Shown piece by piece: positions 1-5,925 of a stretch of DNA of 6,440 nt; within the stretch, counting starts at the first letter, position 1; every line of letters starts with the position of its first letter. The notes beneath the pieces are model-generated. The model made no database searches and was not told the origin of the DNA. It saw nothing but the letters and a program-made list of their open reading frames with translations. Where the stretch lies: positions 19,691-26,130 of the forward strand of contig DIQZ01000070.1 of the NCBI GenBank assembly GCA_002424305.1. Reading direction: 5' to 3'. The position numbers were made by a program, and so were the translations under genes. This DNA comes from Firmicutes bacterium UBA5449 (GTDB lineage: Bacteria; Bacillota; SHA-98; UBA4971).

Positions 1-470
1 CCCTTCTCTCCGATGAGTGAGATGGATATACCTACAAACAGAGCGAATACGATGATCTGCAGCATATTATCAGTAGCCATGGCGTTAATGGGGTTTGTAG
101 GTACCATGTTTAGAATTACATCTGCTATTTTCGGCATAGGCCTAGCTTCATACGCTCCGACTTCCCCAAGAATGAAGCCACCTGCCGGGTTGAAAATAAT
201 TGCAAAGATAATTGCGAGAGTGATTGCTATAGCTGTAGTCGCCAAGAAATATATAATCGTCTTTCCACCAACACGTCCTAGCTTTCTCAGGTCACCGATA
301 CTGGACGCGCCGACCACAAGCGAACAGAAGACCATTGGAACGATGAGCATCTTAATAAGCCTAATGAATAGATCTCCCAGTGGCTTTACTACTGCAATTT
401 GAGGCCCTATGATTAGACCTAGAACTGCACCGAGGGCGAAACCAATTAGAATCTTAACCCATAATTTCAT
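1..470 (-). CDS. Dicarboxylate/amino-acid:cation symporter (DAACS/SDF family), N-terminal part
   Basis: This is the N-terminal 156 codons of a membrane symporter that continues past the left window edge; family members are about 400-430 residues, so roughly 38% is visible. The family couples uptake of glutamate, aspartate or C4-dicarboxylates to protons or sodium. The protein starts MKLWVKILIGFALGAV and shows SDF hallmarks: KPLGDLFIRLIKMLIVPMVF (residues 29-48), SSIGDLRKLGRVGGKT (56-71) and a VPTNPINAMA-type segment before a later helix (123-132). Hydrophobic stretches lie at about 4-22, 38-56, 70-94 and 135-153. The start is fixed by AGGAGGG at 481-487, 10 nt upstream. It is the last visible gene of the minus-strand run headed by aspartase and an Asp/Glu racemase, which favours an acidic amino acid as substrate. 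The substrate cannot be read from this part because the substrate-binding C-terminal half is outside the window. Confidence 0.93.
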   Translation of the reverse strand, partial: MKLWVKILIGFALGAVLGLIIGPQIAVVKPLGDLFIRLIKMLIVPMVFCSLVVGASSIGDLRKLGRVGGKTIIYFLATTAIAITLAIIFAIIFNPAGGFILGEVGAYEARPMPKIADVILNMVPTNPINAMATDNMLQIIVFALFVGISISLIGEK

Positions 471-684
471 CTAAAATCGACCCTCCTGATCTATTAAATA
501 GTCTACGCCATCAGGAAACAACGGCCCTTCCAGCTGCCCTCCGCCATCACCCCCTAATCCCGTTTTAGTGGATCCAATAAGGCGGACGTTCTAATTACGG
601 CACCGGTAAAACCTTGTTTTCAATATCCCTTTATCAGCACAATCCTCTTCAAACGTCGTCCTAACCGCCCTTAAGATAGATTTC
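471..684 (-). other. Symporter upstream leader region, possible long-range stem
   Basis: No supportable gene lies in this stretch. On the minus-strand transcript GGCGG (669-665) and ACGTT (656-652) can pair with AACGTCCGCC (590-581), giving a 10-bp stem with an 8-nt bulge; GGACG/CGTCC is an alternative pairing. A small perfect hairpin (AAAAC-CTT-GTTTT on plus) sits at 608-620. A second weak promoter, TTGTTT-17-TTTAAT, lies close to the Shine-Dalgarno site. I do not recognise any known riboswitch class here. Confidence 0.3.
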
Positions 685-710
685 TTCTGTAGCATACCAA
701 GAATTCCTGC
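684..710 (-). promoter_or_regulatory. Sigma-H-like promoter element upstream of the symporter
   Basis: Read on the minus strand there is GCAGGAATT (710-702), an 11-nt spacer, then ACAGAAG (691-685 region ending at 684). This fits the Bacillus sigma-H pattern RnAGGAwWW-N11/12-RnnGAAT in all positions except the last T. The same layout occurs upstream of aspA and of the creatininase-like gene. Assignment to sigma-H is inference. Confidence 0.4.
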
Positions 711-726
711 TAACCGCGGGCAGGAA
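704..726. other. Inverted repeat (7-bp stem) downstream of the racemase gene
   Basis: TTCCTGC (704-710) and GCAGGAA (720-726) form a perfect 7-bp stem around a 9-nt loop. On the minus strand it lies just after the TATAAT box and overlaps the -35 part of the sigma-H-like element. It is not followed by a T-run on the minus strand, so it is more likely a leader hairpin or operator than an intrinsic terminator. Confidence 0.45.
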
Positions 727-727
727 A

Positions 728-755
728 ATTATATTACATTTGGTGCTCCTTTCAA
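728..755 (-). promoter_or_regulatory. Candidate sigma-A promoter for the symporter gene
   Basis: On the minus strand TTGAAA (755-750) and a perfect TATAAT (733-728) are separated by 16 nt. The -35 box overlaps the racemase stop codon (754-752). A start near 721 would give a transcript with a leader of about 250 nt before the symporter ATG at 470. Confidence 0.5.
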
Positions 756-1462
756 TACGTCCTTCCCGCAGGTTGCGCACGCTCTACGATCCTACGAGCC
801 AACACTCGGAGAGCATCTACTACAACAAGTCCTGGCATAGGATCTCTTAGCAACATAGGTAGCTCAGTACATCCTGCGATTACTGCTTCCACACGTTCAC
901 TCATCCAAGTAAGCGCAGGCTCCAGAATTTGCGTTGCCTCCTTGAGATCACACCCTGCCTTAACTGCATATATCGCTTCCATTACAGCAAGCTGGTGCTC
1001 TTCATCTGGAACATCTGTCTCTATTCCACGTACACTTAAAGCCTTCTGGTAGATTCCGGTTCTTATGGTACCATCAGTTGCTAATATACCAACCTTGGAA
1101 ATGTTTGCTCTCTTAACTTCAATCGCAGTTTCTTCAATCATACTGATTATTGGAATAGATACGGCCACTTCGACCTCGGGAAGAAAGTAATGGGCAGTAT
1201 TACATGGACAGGCCAGAAAAGTAGCACCCGCCTTCTCCAGCAATTGAGCTGCTTCTGTTAGAGCCTTAACAGGCGATTCGCCTTCCCCCAGAATAGCCTT
1301 GGTTCTATCAGGCACCTGGGGGTTGCTGTAAACCAAAAGTGGTATGTGCTCTTGATCGCAGGTAGCAGGGGTCTCCTCCATCACTAAATGCATTAGGTCA
1401 ATAGTGGCAAGCGGACCCATACCCCCGATGATACCCGCCAGCTCTGTCTTGGCTATCATCAT
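752..1462 (-). CDS. Aspartate/glutamate racemase family protein
   Basis: This cytoplasmic, cofactor-independent racemase probably interconverts D- and L-aspartate (or glutamate). The 236-residue length is normal for the aspartate racemase family. The N-terminus has the family motif GIIGGMGPLAT (residues 10-20). The two catalytic cysteines are both present: C87 in CPCNTAH (85-91) and C198 in AGCTELPML (196-204), so the enzyme looks intact. A partial Shine-Dalgarno AGGTAGGG (1468-1475) lies 5 nt before the first of two adjacent ATG codons and 8 nt before the second (1459), so the first Met may not be used. The gene follows aspartase by 93 bp and precedes the symporter, which suggests a role in feeding D-Asp into L-Asp deamination. 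Glutamate racemase (MurI) for the cell wall is less likely, because MurI proteins are longer and begin with a different motif (GVFDSGxGGL). Substrate is inferred from neighbours. Confidence 0.88.
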   Translation of the reverse strand: MMIAKTELAGIIGGMGPLATIDLMHLVMEETPATCDQEHIPLLVYSNPQVPDRTKAILGEGESPVKALTEAAQLLEKAGATFLACPCNTAHYFLPEVEVAVSIPIISMIEETAIEVKRANISKVGILATDGTIRTGIYQKALSVRGIETDVPDEEHQLAVMEAIYAVKAGCDLKEATQILEPALTWMSERVEAVIAGCTELPMLLRDPMPGLVVVDALRVLARRIVERAQPAGRTY

Positions 1463-1555
1463 TTAATCCCTACCTACCCTATACTTTTGTTACAGATCTG
1501 TCATTTCGATGCCACTTTATTCCCATCCCAACCCGAAAAAAGGGTTCCTACTCCA
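1463..1555 (-). promoter_or_regulatory. Racemase upstream gap with 10-bp palindrome
   Basis: This 93-bp gap holds a perfect palindrome ACAGATCTGT (1492-1501) about 30 bp before the racemase start, and a weak hairpin AACCC-N7-GGGTT (1533-1549 region) just after the aspA stop. The hairpin has only five pairs and no trailing T-run, so read-through from aspA into the racemase is plausible. No convincing -35/-10 pair was seen; TATAGG lies near 1478-1484. The palindrome resembles another one before the creatininase-like gene. Confidence 0.3.
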
Positions 1556-3010
1556 TCAATTATCTGACTCAGTTGCAGCAGCAGTACAGTTCAGATTGGA
1601 ATTCCCTTGATGTGTCATTTGTCGTCGCGATTTAAGAGGACGCGTCAACTGAGCCGGAGAAAATATGTGATCCAGTTCTTCTTCCGTCATGAGTCCTCTT
1701 TCGAGCACGATTTCTCTTACCGTCTTGCCGGAGGCACGCGCTTCTTTTGCGATATCAGATGAAACCTGATATGTGAGATAAGGAACAAGCGCCGTGACAA
1801 TTCCTACGTTTTTCTCCACTGCCTTTCGGCACCGCTCTTTATTGGCTTTAATTCCTACTATGCATTTCTCTGCAAACGTATTTGCAACGTTACCTAAGAT
1901 ATCTATGGATTGCAGCAAATTGAAGAGCAGAACCGGCATGAAGACATTAAGCTCTAACTGACCTGCTTGTGTAGCCATGGTAATCGTAAGATCATTACCG
2001 ATTATCTGAAATGCCACCTGATTGACTACCTCTGCAATTACCGGGTTCACCTTAGCAGGCATTATGGATGACCCAGGTTGAACTGCAGGGAGCACGATTT
2101 CTCCGATACCCGCCATAGGCCCTGACGCGAGAAGCCTCATGTCATTTGCCATCTTGCACAAGTTGATGGCGCAAACCTTGAGGCATGACGAAAGTTGCGC
2201 TAATACATCCGCATTTTGAGTTGCATCAACAAGGTTTTCAGCAGTCTTAAGTGGATATCCTGATATCTTCGACAGCTCCTGACAGGAAATACGGATATAC
2301 TCCATGTCTGCGTTTAGCGCTGTTCCTACCGCTGTTCCACCCAAGTTAATGACAGTAAGAGCCTCAGCTGACTCCTTAATTCTCTCCACATCACGCCGGA
2401 TCGCACCGGCCCATGCACCGAATTCCTGTCCCAAGGTTATCGGGATTGCATCCTGGAGGTGAGTCCTCCCCATCTTGATCACATCTTTGAATTCTTCGGC
2501 CTTACCTTCCAAAGCAGTGGCAAGTTTATCTAAGGCTTTTGTAGTATTGCCGAGTTCAATTAGTATCCCGATTCTGGCTGCTGTCGGCACAGCATCGTTT
2601 GTGGACTGAGACCTATTTACATGATTCAGGGGACTGACTACCTTATAGTCACCCTTCTTGCCGCCTAATAGCTCAATCGCCCTATTAGCTATGACTTCGT
2701 TGATATTCATGTTTATGGAAGTGCCGGCTCCACCTTGAATAGGGTCAACAATTACCTGATCATGGAGTTTCCCATCGATTAACTCATCAGAGGCAGTCAC
2801 TACCGCGGCGCCGACCTCTTCAGGCACATAACCCAGTTCTGTATTTGCCAGCACAGCCGCCTTTTTTACCATAGCCATGCCCCTGATAAGAGAAGGATGA
2901 AGCTTCAGACCGGTTATATGGAAATTCTCGAAACCACGAAGAGTCTGGATTCCATAGTACACATTCTTCGGGAGCTCTTTCTCCCCTATCAAGTCCTTTT
3001 CTATTCGCAT
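1556..3010 (-). CDS. aspA: Aspartate ammonia-lyase (aspartase)
   Basis: AspA deaminates L-aspartate to fumarate and ammonia in the cytoplasm as a homotetramer of the fumarase/aspartase superfamily. Numbering from this start (484 aa): the superfamily signature GSSIMPAKVNP is at 313-323, with the catalytic loop serine at 314 and K320/N322; QSTND is at 135-139; GRTHLQDAIP at 181-190 contains the T-H pair. TSINMN at 97-102 separates aspartase from class II fumarase, which has T-Q at this place. The reading frame extends upstream to 3058, adding 16 residues (MGMDNESKCCKKQECG). I chose 3010 because AGGAG (3021-3017) sits 6 nt before it and because MRIEKDLIGEKELP is where the family normally begins; GAGGAG before 3058 is 11 nt away. 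The C-terminus runs about 28 residues past LTRP in a polar tail that family members usually lack or have shorter. The position ahead of the racemase gene fits aspartate catabolism. Confidence 0.95.
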   Translation of the reverse strand: MRIEKDLIGEKELPKNVYYGIQTLRGFENFHITGLKLHPSLIRGMAMVKKAAVLANTELGYVPEEVGAAVVTASDELIDGKLHDQVIVDPIQGGAGTSINMNINEVIANRAIELLGGKKGDYKVVSPLNHVNRSQSTNDAVPTAARIGILIELGNTTKALDKLATALEGKAEEFKDVIKMGRTHLQDAIPITLGQEFGAWAGAIRRDVERIKESAEALTVINLGGTAVGTALNADMEYIRISCQELSKISGYPLKTAENLVDATQNADVLAQLSSCLKVCAINLCKMANDMRLLASGPMAGIGEIVLPAVQPGSSIMPAKVNPVIAEVVNQVAFQIIGNDLTITMATQAGQLELNVFMPVLLFNLLQSIDILGNVANTFAEKCIVGIKANKERCRKAVEKNVGIVTALVPYLTYQVSSDIAKEARASGKTVREIVLERGLMTEEELDHIFSPAQLTRPLKSRRQMTHQGNSNLNCTAAATESDN

Positions 3011-3016
3011 TCCACA

Positions 3017-3021
3017 CTCCT
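3017..3021 (-). promoter_or_regulatory. Shine-Dalgarno site deciding the aspA start
   Basis: AGGAG on the minus strand, 6 nt upstream of the ATG at 3010. It lies inside the longer reading frame that opens at 3058, and supports the internal Met as the main start. Confidence 0.6.
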
Positions 3022-3149
3022 GTTTCTTACAACATTTGCTCTCATTATCCATTCCCATTCTTAACGACGCTCCTCATATGCATGTTACGAAAGAGGCTCT
3101 CTCTGCAAAACCATACGCCGCAGGCAGCCGTTAATCTTATACTTAAATC

Positions 3150-3176
3150 GTTCTCCATATTAAGTCAAATTCCTTC
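3150..3176 (-). promoter_or_regulatory. Sigma-H-like promoter element upstream of aspA
   Basis: On the minus strand GAAGGAATT (3176-3168), an 11-nt spacer, then GGAGAAC (3156-3150). The -35-like part is a perfect match to RnAGGAwWW and the spacing is canonical; the final T of GAAT is replaced by C. A start near 3143 would give a leader of about 130 nt to the ATG at 3010. A TTGACT lying in the spacer could alternatively act as a sigma-A -35 box with a weak TTTAAG 15 nt further on. Confidence 0.4.
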
Positions 3177-3326
3177 TGCTTTTACCAAGACCTTTGTTGT
3201 TGGCTTCGGCTTCCCCAATATGCGACAAAACTCGCAACTCACACGTCTACCGGATATTTAGGTTGGTCAATGTAGGCTCTTATGTGGTAACTTCATACAT
3301 TTCAAACAACACTTCCCGAATGTCAA

Positions 3327-4277
3327 TTATTCAGGTAGTTTTCGCAAAAACCTAACTCCCCACAACATCGGCTCAATATGGACAGGTTCTTTGCCTCCGC
3401 TTGCAAGCGCCTTTTCAAATAACTCCACTGCTATATCGACTCGTGCAGCAAGCATTGCTTCGCCTGATTCTTGCTTAGCCTTCCCCGGATTCCCCATATA
3501 TGGCTTCATATTAGGATCACTTACCCAGGCTAACGTATTGGCGAGATGCTCCAGATCTTGCCCGAGCTTACGGCCTCCAAGGAAGCTGATAAATCGACCC
3601 AGACCGGCAACGAAAGCGGATCCTCCATGAAGCATAGGAGGCCTTGAAGACTCCACTTTCCTGAAATCCTCTGCAACTTTGTCCGGACAGCATGCGAGCA
3701 TGAGTGAAGTCTCATTGGTTCCGGCATGGCTATCCGGGTCATCTCCGCATTCGCCGGGCTGAAGCCCCGTGCGCTGCATAAAGTCTGGGTCATGCTGCAC
3801 CATATAACGAAAGTCCAGCCCAAAAGGATCTATAAGGTAGAAGTTGTGATTGCGCCAAAGTCTCCTTGCGGATGCTTCAATTGCCATCTGATGACGAGGT
3901 CCACCGTGATTGTCTGCAACCAACAGGTACCGAAAACCCTGTTTGGCCAAGCCTTGTCCATATGCGGTAAGGATTCCTTCAAGATGCGGAGCCGGGACTG
4001 ATAATGAGCCCGGTACAGGCAAAGCGTCTGACCCTGCATAAAGCGGAGGAAATTTGACAAACGCCAACTCCGGATGGTTTTCCCTTAGTTTCAGCACATA
4101 ACGGCTGAGAAGCTCTTCCGCAATGAAAACATCTGTACCTACCGGAAGATGCGGACCATGAACCTCGATCGGACTTACACTTATCAGAAAAACAGTCTTG
4201 TCTCTGTCTAACTCCGCTATCTGCGGCAGGCGCAACTCAACGTATTCCAGAACATCAATGTCACCTGCATGCCCCAT
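3327..4277 (-). CDS. Creatininase-family amidohydrolase
   Basis: This is a 316-residue predicted metal-dependent amidohydrolase of the creatininase/creatinine amidohydrolase family (Pfam PF02633), whose members open cyclic amides or cleave C-N bonds (creatininase, FAPy deformylase, MftE). The metal-site motif SPIEVHGPHLPVGTD (residues 35-49) supplies E38, H40 and D49, with the same spacing as Glu34/His36/Asp45 of creatininase. DNHGGPRH (122-129) supplies H124, and HAGTNETSLML (184-194) the conserved second-site H184 and E189. The residue equivalent to creatininase Glu122 is G126, as in many non-creatininase members, so creatinine is probably not the substrate. The frame opens at a TTG at 4412, but the extra 45 residues show no family similarity and overlap promoter-like DNA; GGGGGTG (4292-4286) lies 8 nt before the ATG at 4277. 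The gene heads the minus-strand run and diverges from an M20 peptidase gene. Confidence 0.88.
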   Translation of the reverse strand: MGHAGDIDVLEYVELRLPQIAELDRDKTVFLISVSPIEVHGPHLPVGTDVFIAEELLSRYVLKLRENHPELAFVKFPPLYAGSDALPVPGSLSVPAPHLEGILTAYGQGLAKQGFRYLLVADNHGGPRHQMAIEASARRLWRNHNFYLIDPFGLDFRYMVQHDPDFMQRTGLQPGECGDDPDSHAGTNETSLMLACCPDKVAEDFRKVESSRPPMLHGGSAFVAGLGRFISFLGGRKLGQDLEHLANTLAWVSDPNMKPYMGNPGKAKQESGEAMLAARVDIAVELFEKALASGGKEPVHIEPMLWGVRFLRKLPE

Positions 4278-4285
4278 CAAAATCG

Positions 4286-4292
4286 CACCCCC
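4286..4292 (-). promoter_or_regulatory. Shine-Dalgarno site deciding the creatininase-like start
   Basis: GGGGGTG on the minus strand pairs with the anti-Shine-Dalgarno sequence over seven bases with one G-U, 8 nt before the ATG at 4277. No comparable site precedes the upstream TTG at 4412. Confidence 0.55.
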
Positions 4293-4314
4293 ATGAGACC
4301 ATGGCCTCCCATAT

Positions 4315-4325
4315 ACAGTTACTGT
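4315..4325. promoter_or_regulatory. Perfect 11-bp palindrome, possible operator
   Basis: ACAGT-T-ACTGT lies about 40 bp upstream of the creatininase-like start, just downstream of the start site predicted from the sigma-H-like element. On the minus strand it reads TGACAG-TAA-CTGTA, similar to TGACAG-AT-CTGTA before the racemase gene. A shared regulator is only a suggestion. Confidence 0.3.
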
Positions 4326-4341
4326 CAAACGTCTTTTACTA

Positions 4342-4368
4342 CTTCGCCAATGAACTGTGCATTCCTTC
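4342..4368 (-). promoter_or_regulatory. Sigma-H-like promoter element upstream of the creatininase-like gene
   Basis: On the minus strand GAAGGAATG (4368-4360), an 11-nt spacer, then GGCGAAG (4348-4342). Eight of nine -35 positions fit RnAGGAwWW; the final T of GAAT is replaced by G. It would give a leader of about 60 nt before the ATG at 4277. Confidence 0.38.
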
Positions 4369-4431
4369 TGTAGGCTGCCTGTAGTAAGAAGGTAGTCATG
4401 CGTATGATACAAAACTTGGAACTCGTGGTAT

Positions 4432-4461
4432 GCTATAGTTGTTTGTTTCTTCTTGCGTCAA
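4432..4461 (-). promoter_or_regulatory. Candidate sigma-A promoter for the creatininase-like gene
   Basis: On the minus strand TTGACG (4461-4456), an 18-nt spacer and TATAGC (4437-4432). A second perfect TTGACA (4484-4479), within the 9-bp palindrome CTTGTCAAG, lies 17 nt further upstream but has no good -10 partner of its own. Boxes are recognised by eye only. Confidence 0.35.
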
Positions 4462-4490
4462 TCCATGAAGCACTGACTTGTCAAGCGGCG

Positions 4491-4520
4491 TTGTCCGGTT
4501 ACGGTTCCGAAGACAAAAAT
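4491..4520 (+). promoter_or_regulatory. Weak candidate promoter for the M20 gene
   Basis: TTGTCC (4491-4496) and AAAAAT (4515-4520) are separated by 18 nt, about 47 nt before the Shine-Dalgarno site and GTG start. Both boxes are imperfect. It is the best plus-strand pair seen in this divergent intergenic region. Confidence 0.22.
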
Positions 4521-4553
4521 CACCCGCTTCAGCGTCAAACGGGATGAGTACTT

Positions 4554-4560
4554 GGGAGGT
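4554..4560 (+). promoter_or_regulatory. Shine-Dalgarno site for the M20 GTG start
   Basis: GGGAGGT, a near-perfect Shine-Dalgarno sequence, ends 6 nt before an in-frame GTG at 4567. The TTG at 4552 that opens the frame overlaps this site and cannot use it. The ATG at 4645 has only a weak GAG nearby. Confidence 0.55.
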
Positions 4561-4566
4561 ATTCCA

Positions 4567-5844
4567 GTGGTTCATTGCAATGATAGCGGTTTGGGTCGGG
4601 ATAGTGAATTATCACCAGGGATAAAGAGCACATATGAGACACTCATGTCAAATGACACGGTAATACGTGGCCTTGACTTCATGATGGCTGATGACGAAAG
4701 GACTCTTAATGATCAGATTGCTATATGTGAAATACCGGCACCTACTTTTGACGAAAGAGTTCGCGGTAGATATTACATGGAAAGATTATCCGAATTAGAT
4801 CTCGATTGTGTAGAGATGGATTCTGCAGGCAATGTTTTCGGGCTTCTGGAAGGTTCCGCAGACGGCCCCAAGCTCCTGGTGGCAGCGCACCTTGATACAG
4901 TATTCCCCGAGGGGACTGACGTTAAGGTCGCCTGCAAGCACCAAATGTACTGTGCCCCGGGAATTGGAGACAATTCCAGAGGGCTTGCCTCTCTCCTATC
5001 AGTTATTCGTGGATTTACGGAAACGCACGTGAAACCTGTGGGTAATGTCATCTTCTGCGGTAATGTCGGCGAGGAAGGATTGGGAGACTTAGCAGGTGTT
5101 AAAGCTTTATTCCGAAACAATACTGACATTGATGGATTTATTGCCGTAGACGGCCTCGGCTCAAGAGACATCGTTTACCTTGCCACCGGCAGCCGTAGAT
5201 ATGAAGTAACATACAGAGGGCCCGGGGGCCACAGTTTCGGAGCATTTGGGGTTCCCAGCGCAATTCACGCTATGGGTCGAGCTATTGGCAAGATAGCCGA
5301 TCTTAAGACACCGACAAATCCCAAGGTTACATTTACTGTAGGCATGGTATCAGGCGGCACATCCGTTAACTCAATCGCTGCAGAAGCGACTATGCTCATA
5401 GATATGAGAGCTAACGCCACAGGAGGACTCTCAGAATTCGAAGCAAAAGCACTCGAAGCAATTGAACTGGCTAAGGATGAAGAAAACGCAAGATGGCAGT
5501 CAGATAGCATTACTGTCCATGTAAAACTAATAGGAGATAGGCCTGCAGGAAGCCAGGCCACGGATTCGGTCATTGTCCAAGCTGCATATGCGTCAATCCA
5601 GGCACTGGGCAATACACCTAATCTGGAAGGCCCGCACAGTACAGATGCGAACGTCCCTATTGCCCTTGGCATCCCTGCTATTTGTCTGGGAGGAGGCGGA
5701 CGCGGCGGAAATGCTCACTCACCTGACGAATGGTATGAGAATGTTGACGCTTATCTGGGTCCGCAGAGTATATTCTTAACCATACTTGGTCTCGTGGGAG
5801 TTGAAGGCGTATGTGATCCGATCCTCCCACAGCGAGGCCGATAG
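4567..5844 (+). CDS. M20-family metallopeptidase/amidohydrolase
   Basis: This cytoplasmic di-zinc hydrolase belongs to the M20 family (ArgE/DapE/ACY1/CPG2/PepT-like), which cleaves peptide or N-acyl amide bonds next to a free carboxylate. From the GTG at 4567 it is 425 residues. The full active-site set is visible: H108-x-D110 in AAHLDTVFP, D135 in GIGDNSRG, catalytic E169 and ligand E170 in VGEEGLGD, D195 in AVDGLG, and the C-terminal ligand H384 in NAHSPDEW. The lid/dimerisation domain starts around the GPGGHSFGAFG segment (218-228), where H222 is the conserved lid histidine. GTG at 4567 is chosen for its Shine-Dalgarno site, but family similarity starts near ATG 4645 (MSNDTVIRGLDFMMADDER), giving a 399-residue alternative. 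It is divergent from the creatininase-like gene. Exact substrate is unknown; release of an amino acid from a peptide or N-acyl compound would suit the neighbouring aspartate genes. Confidence 0.9.
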   Translation: MVHCNDSGLGRDSELSPGIKSTYETLMSNDTVIRGLDFMMADDERTLNDQIAICEIPAPTFDERVRGRYYMERLSELDLDCVEMDSAGNVFGLLEGSADGPKLLVAAHLDTVFPEGTDVKVACKHQMYCAPGIGDNSRGLASLLSVIRGFTETHVKPVGNVIFCGNVGEEGLGDLAGVKALFRNNTDIDGFIAVDGLGSRDIVYLATGSRRYEVTYRGPGGHSFGAFGVPSAIHAMGRAIGKIADLKTPTNPKVTFTVGMVSGGTSVNSIAAEATMLIDMRANATGGLSEFEAKALEAIELAKDEENARWQSDSITVHVKLIGDRPAGSQATDSVIVQAAYASIQALGNTPNLEGPHSTDANVPIALGIPAICLGGGGRGGNAHSPDEWYENVDAYLGPQSIFLTILGLVGVEGVCDPILPQRGR

Positions 5845-5888
5845 CTATAAGATGGTAGAATTGTGAAGACGCCTTGCTTTCAAAATCC

Positions 5889-5917
5889 TTGATGGCTGCA
5901 GTAAGTTGTGATATCAT
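5889..5917 (+). promoter_or_regulatory. Candidate promoter for tRNA-Lys
   Basis: TTGATG (5889-5894), a 17-nt spacer and TATCAT (5912-5917) give a fair sigma-A match, with a start near 5925 and a leader of about 62 nt before the tRNA. The closer TATTAG at 5974-5979 lacks a -35 partner. Confidence 0.35.
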
Positions 5918-5925
5918 ATGAATGC

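Larger units (their letters stand above)
3011..3326. other. Intergenic region between creatininase-like gene and aspA
   Basis: About 316 bp with no supportable gene. Besides the sigma-H-like element, it contains a small hairpin TGCGA-N6-TCGCA (3221-3236) and a TTGACA directly after the creatininase stop that has no matching -10 box. No strong intrinsic terminator follows the creatininase-like gene, so some read-through into aspA is possible. Confidence 0.35.

Noticed and set aside
13..402. Plus-strand open frame of 129 codons
   Set aside because: The minus strand of the same segment encodes a clear DAACS symporter with a good Shine-Dalgarno site; the plus-strand frame is its shadow.
591..695. 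Minus-strand 34-codon frame (MLQKKSILRAVRTT...) in the symporter leader
   Set aside because: Its ATG lies inside the sigma-H-like spacer, before the predicted start; there is no family similarity and no well-placed Shine-Dalgarno site.
704..726. Intrinsic terminator after the racemase gene
   Set aside because: The 7-bp hairpin is followed on the minus strand by ATTCTTGG rather than a T-run.
1533..1549. Terminator after aspA (AACCC-N7-GGGTT)
   Set aside because: Only five base pairs, with the T-run in the loop instead of after the stem.
4278..4412. N-terminal extension of the creatininase-like protein from a TTG codon
   Set aside because: The 45 residues lack family similarity, overlap promoter-like and palindromic DNA, and the ATG at 4277 has a better ribosome site.
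4773..5672. Minus-strand frames of 132 and 135 codons inside the M20 gene
   Set aside because: They are antisense shadows of a gene with a full set of M20 catalytic residues.
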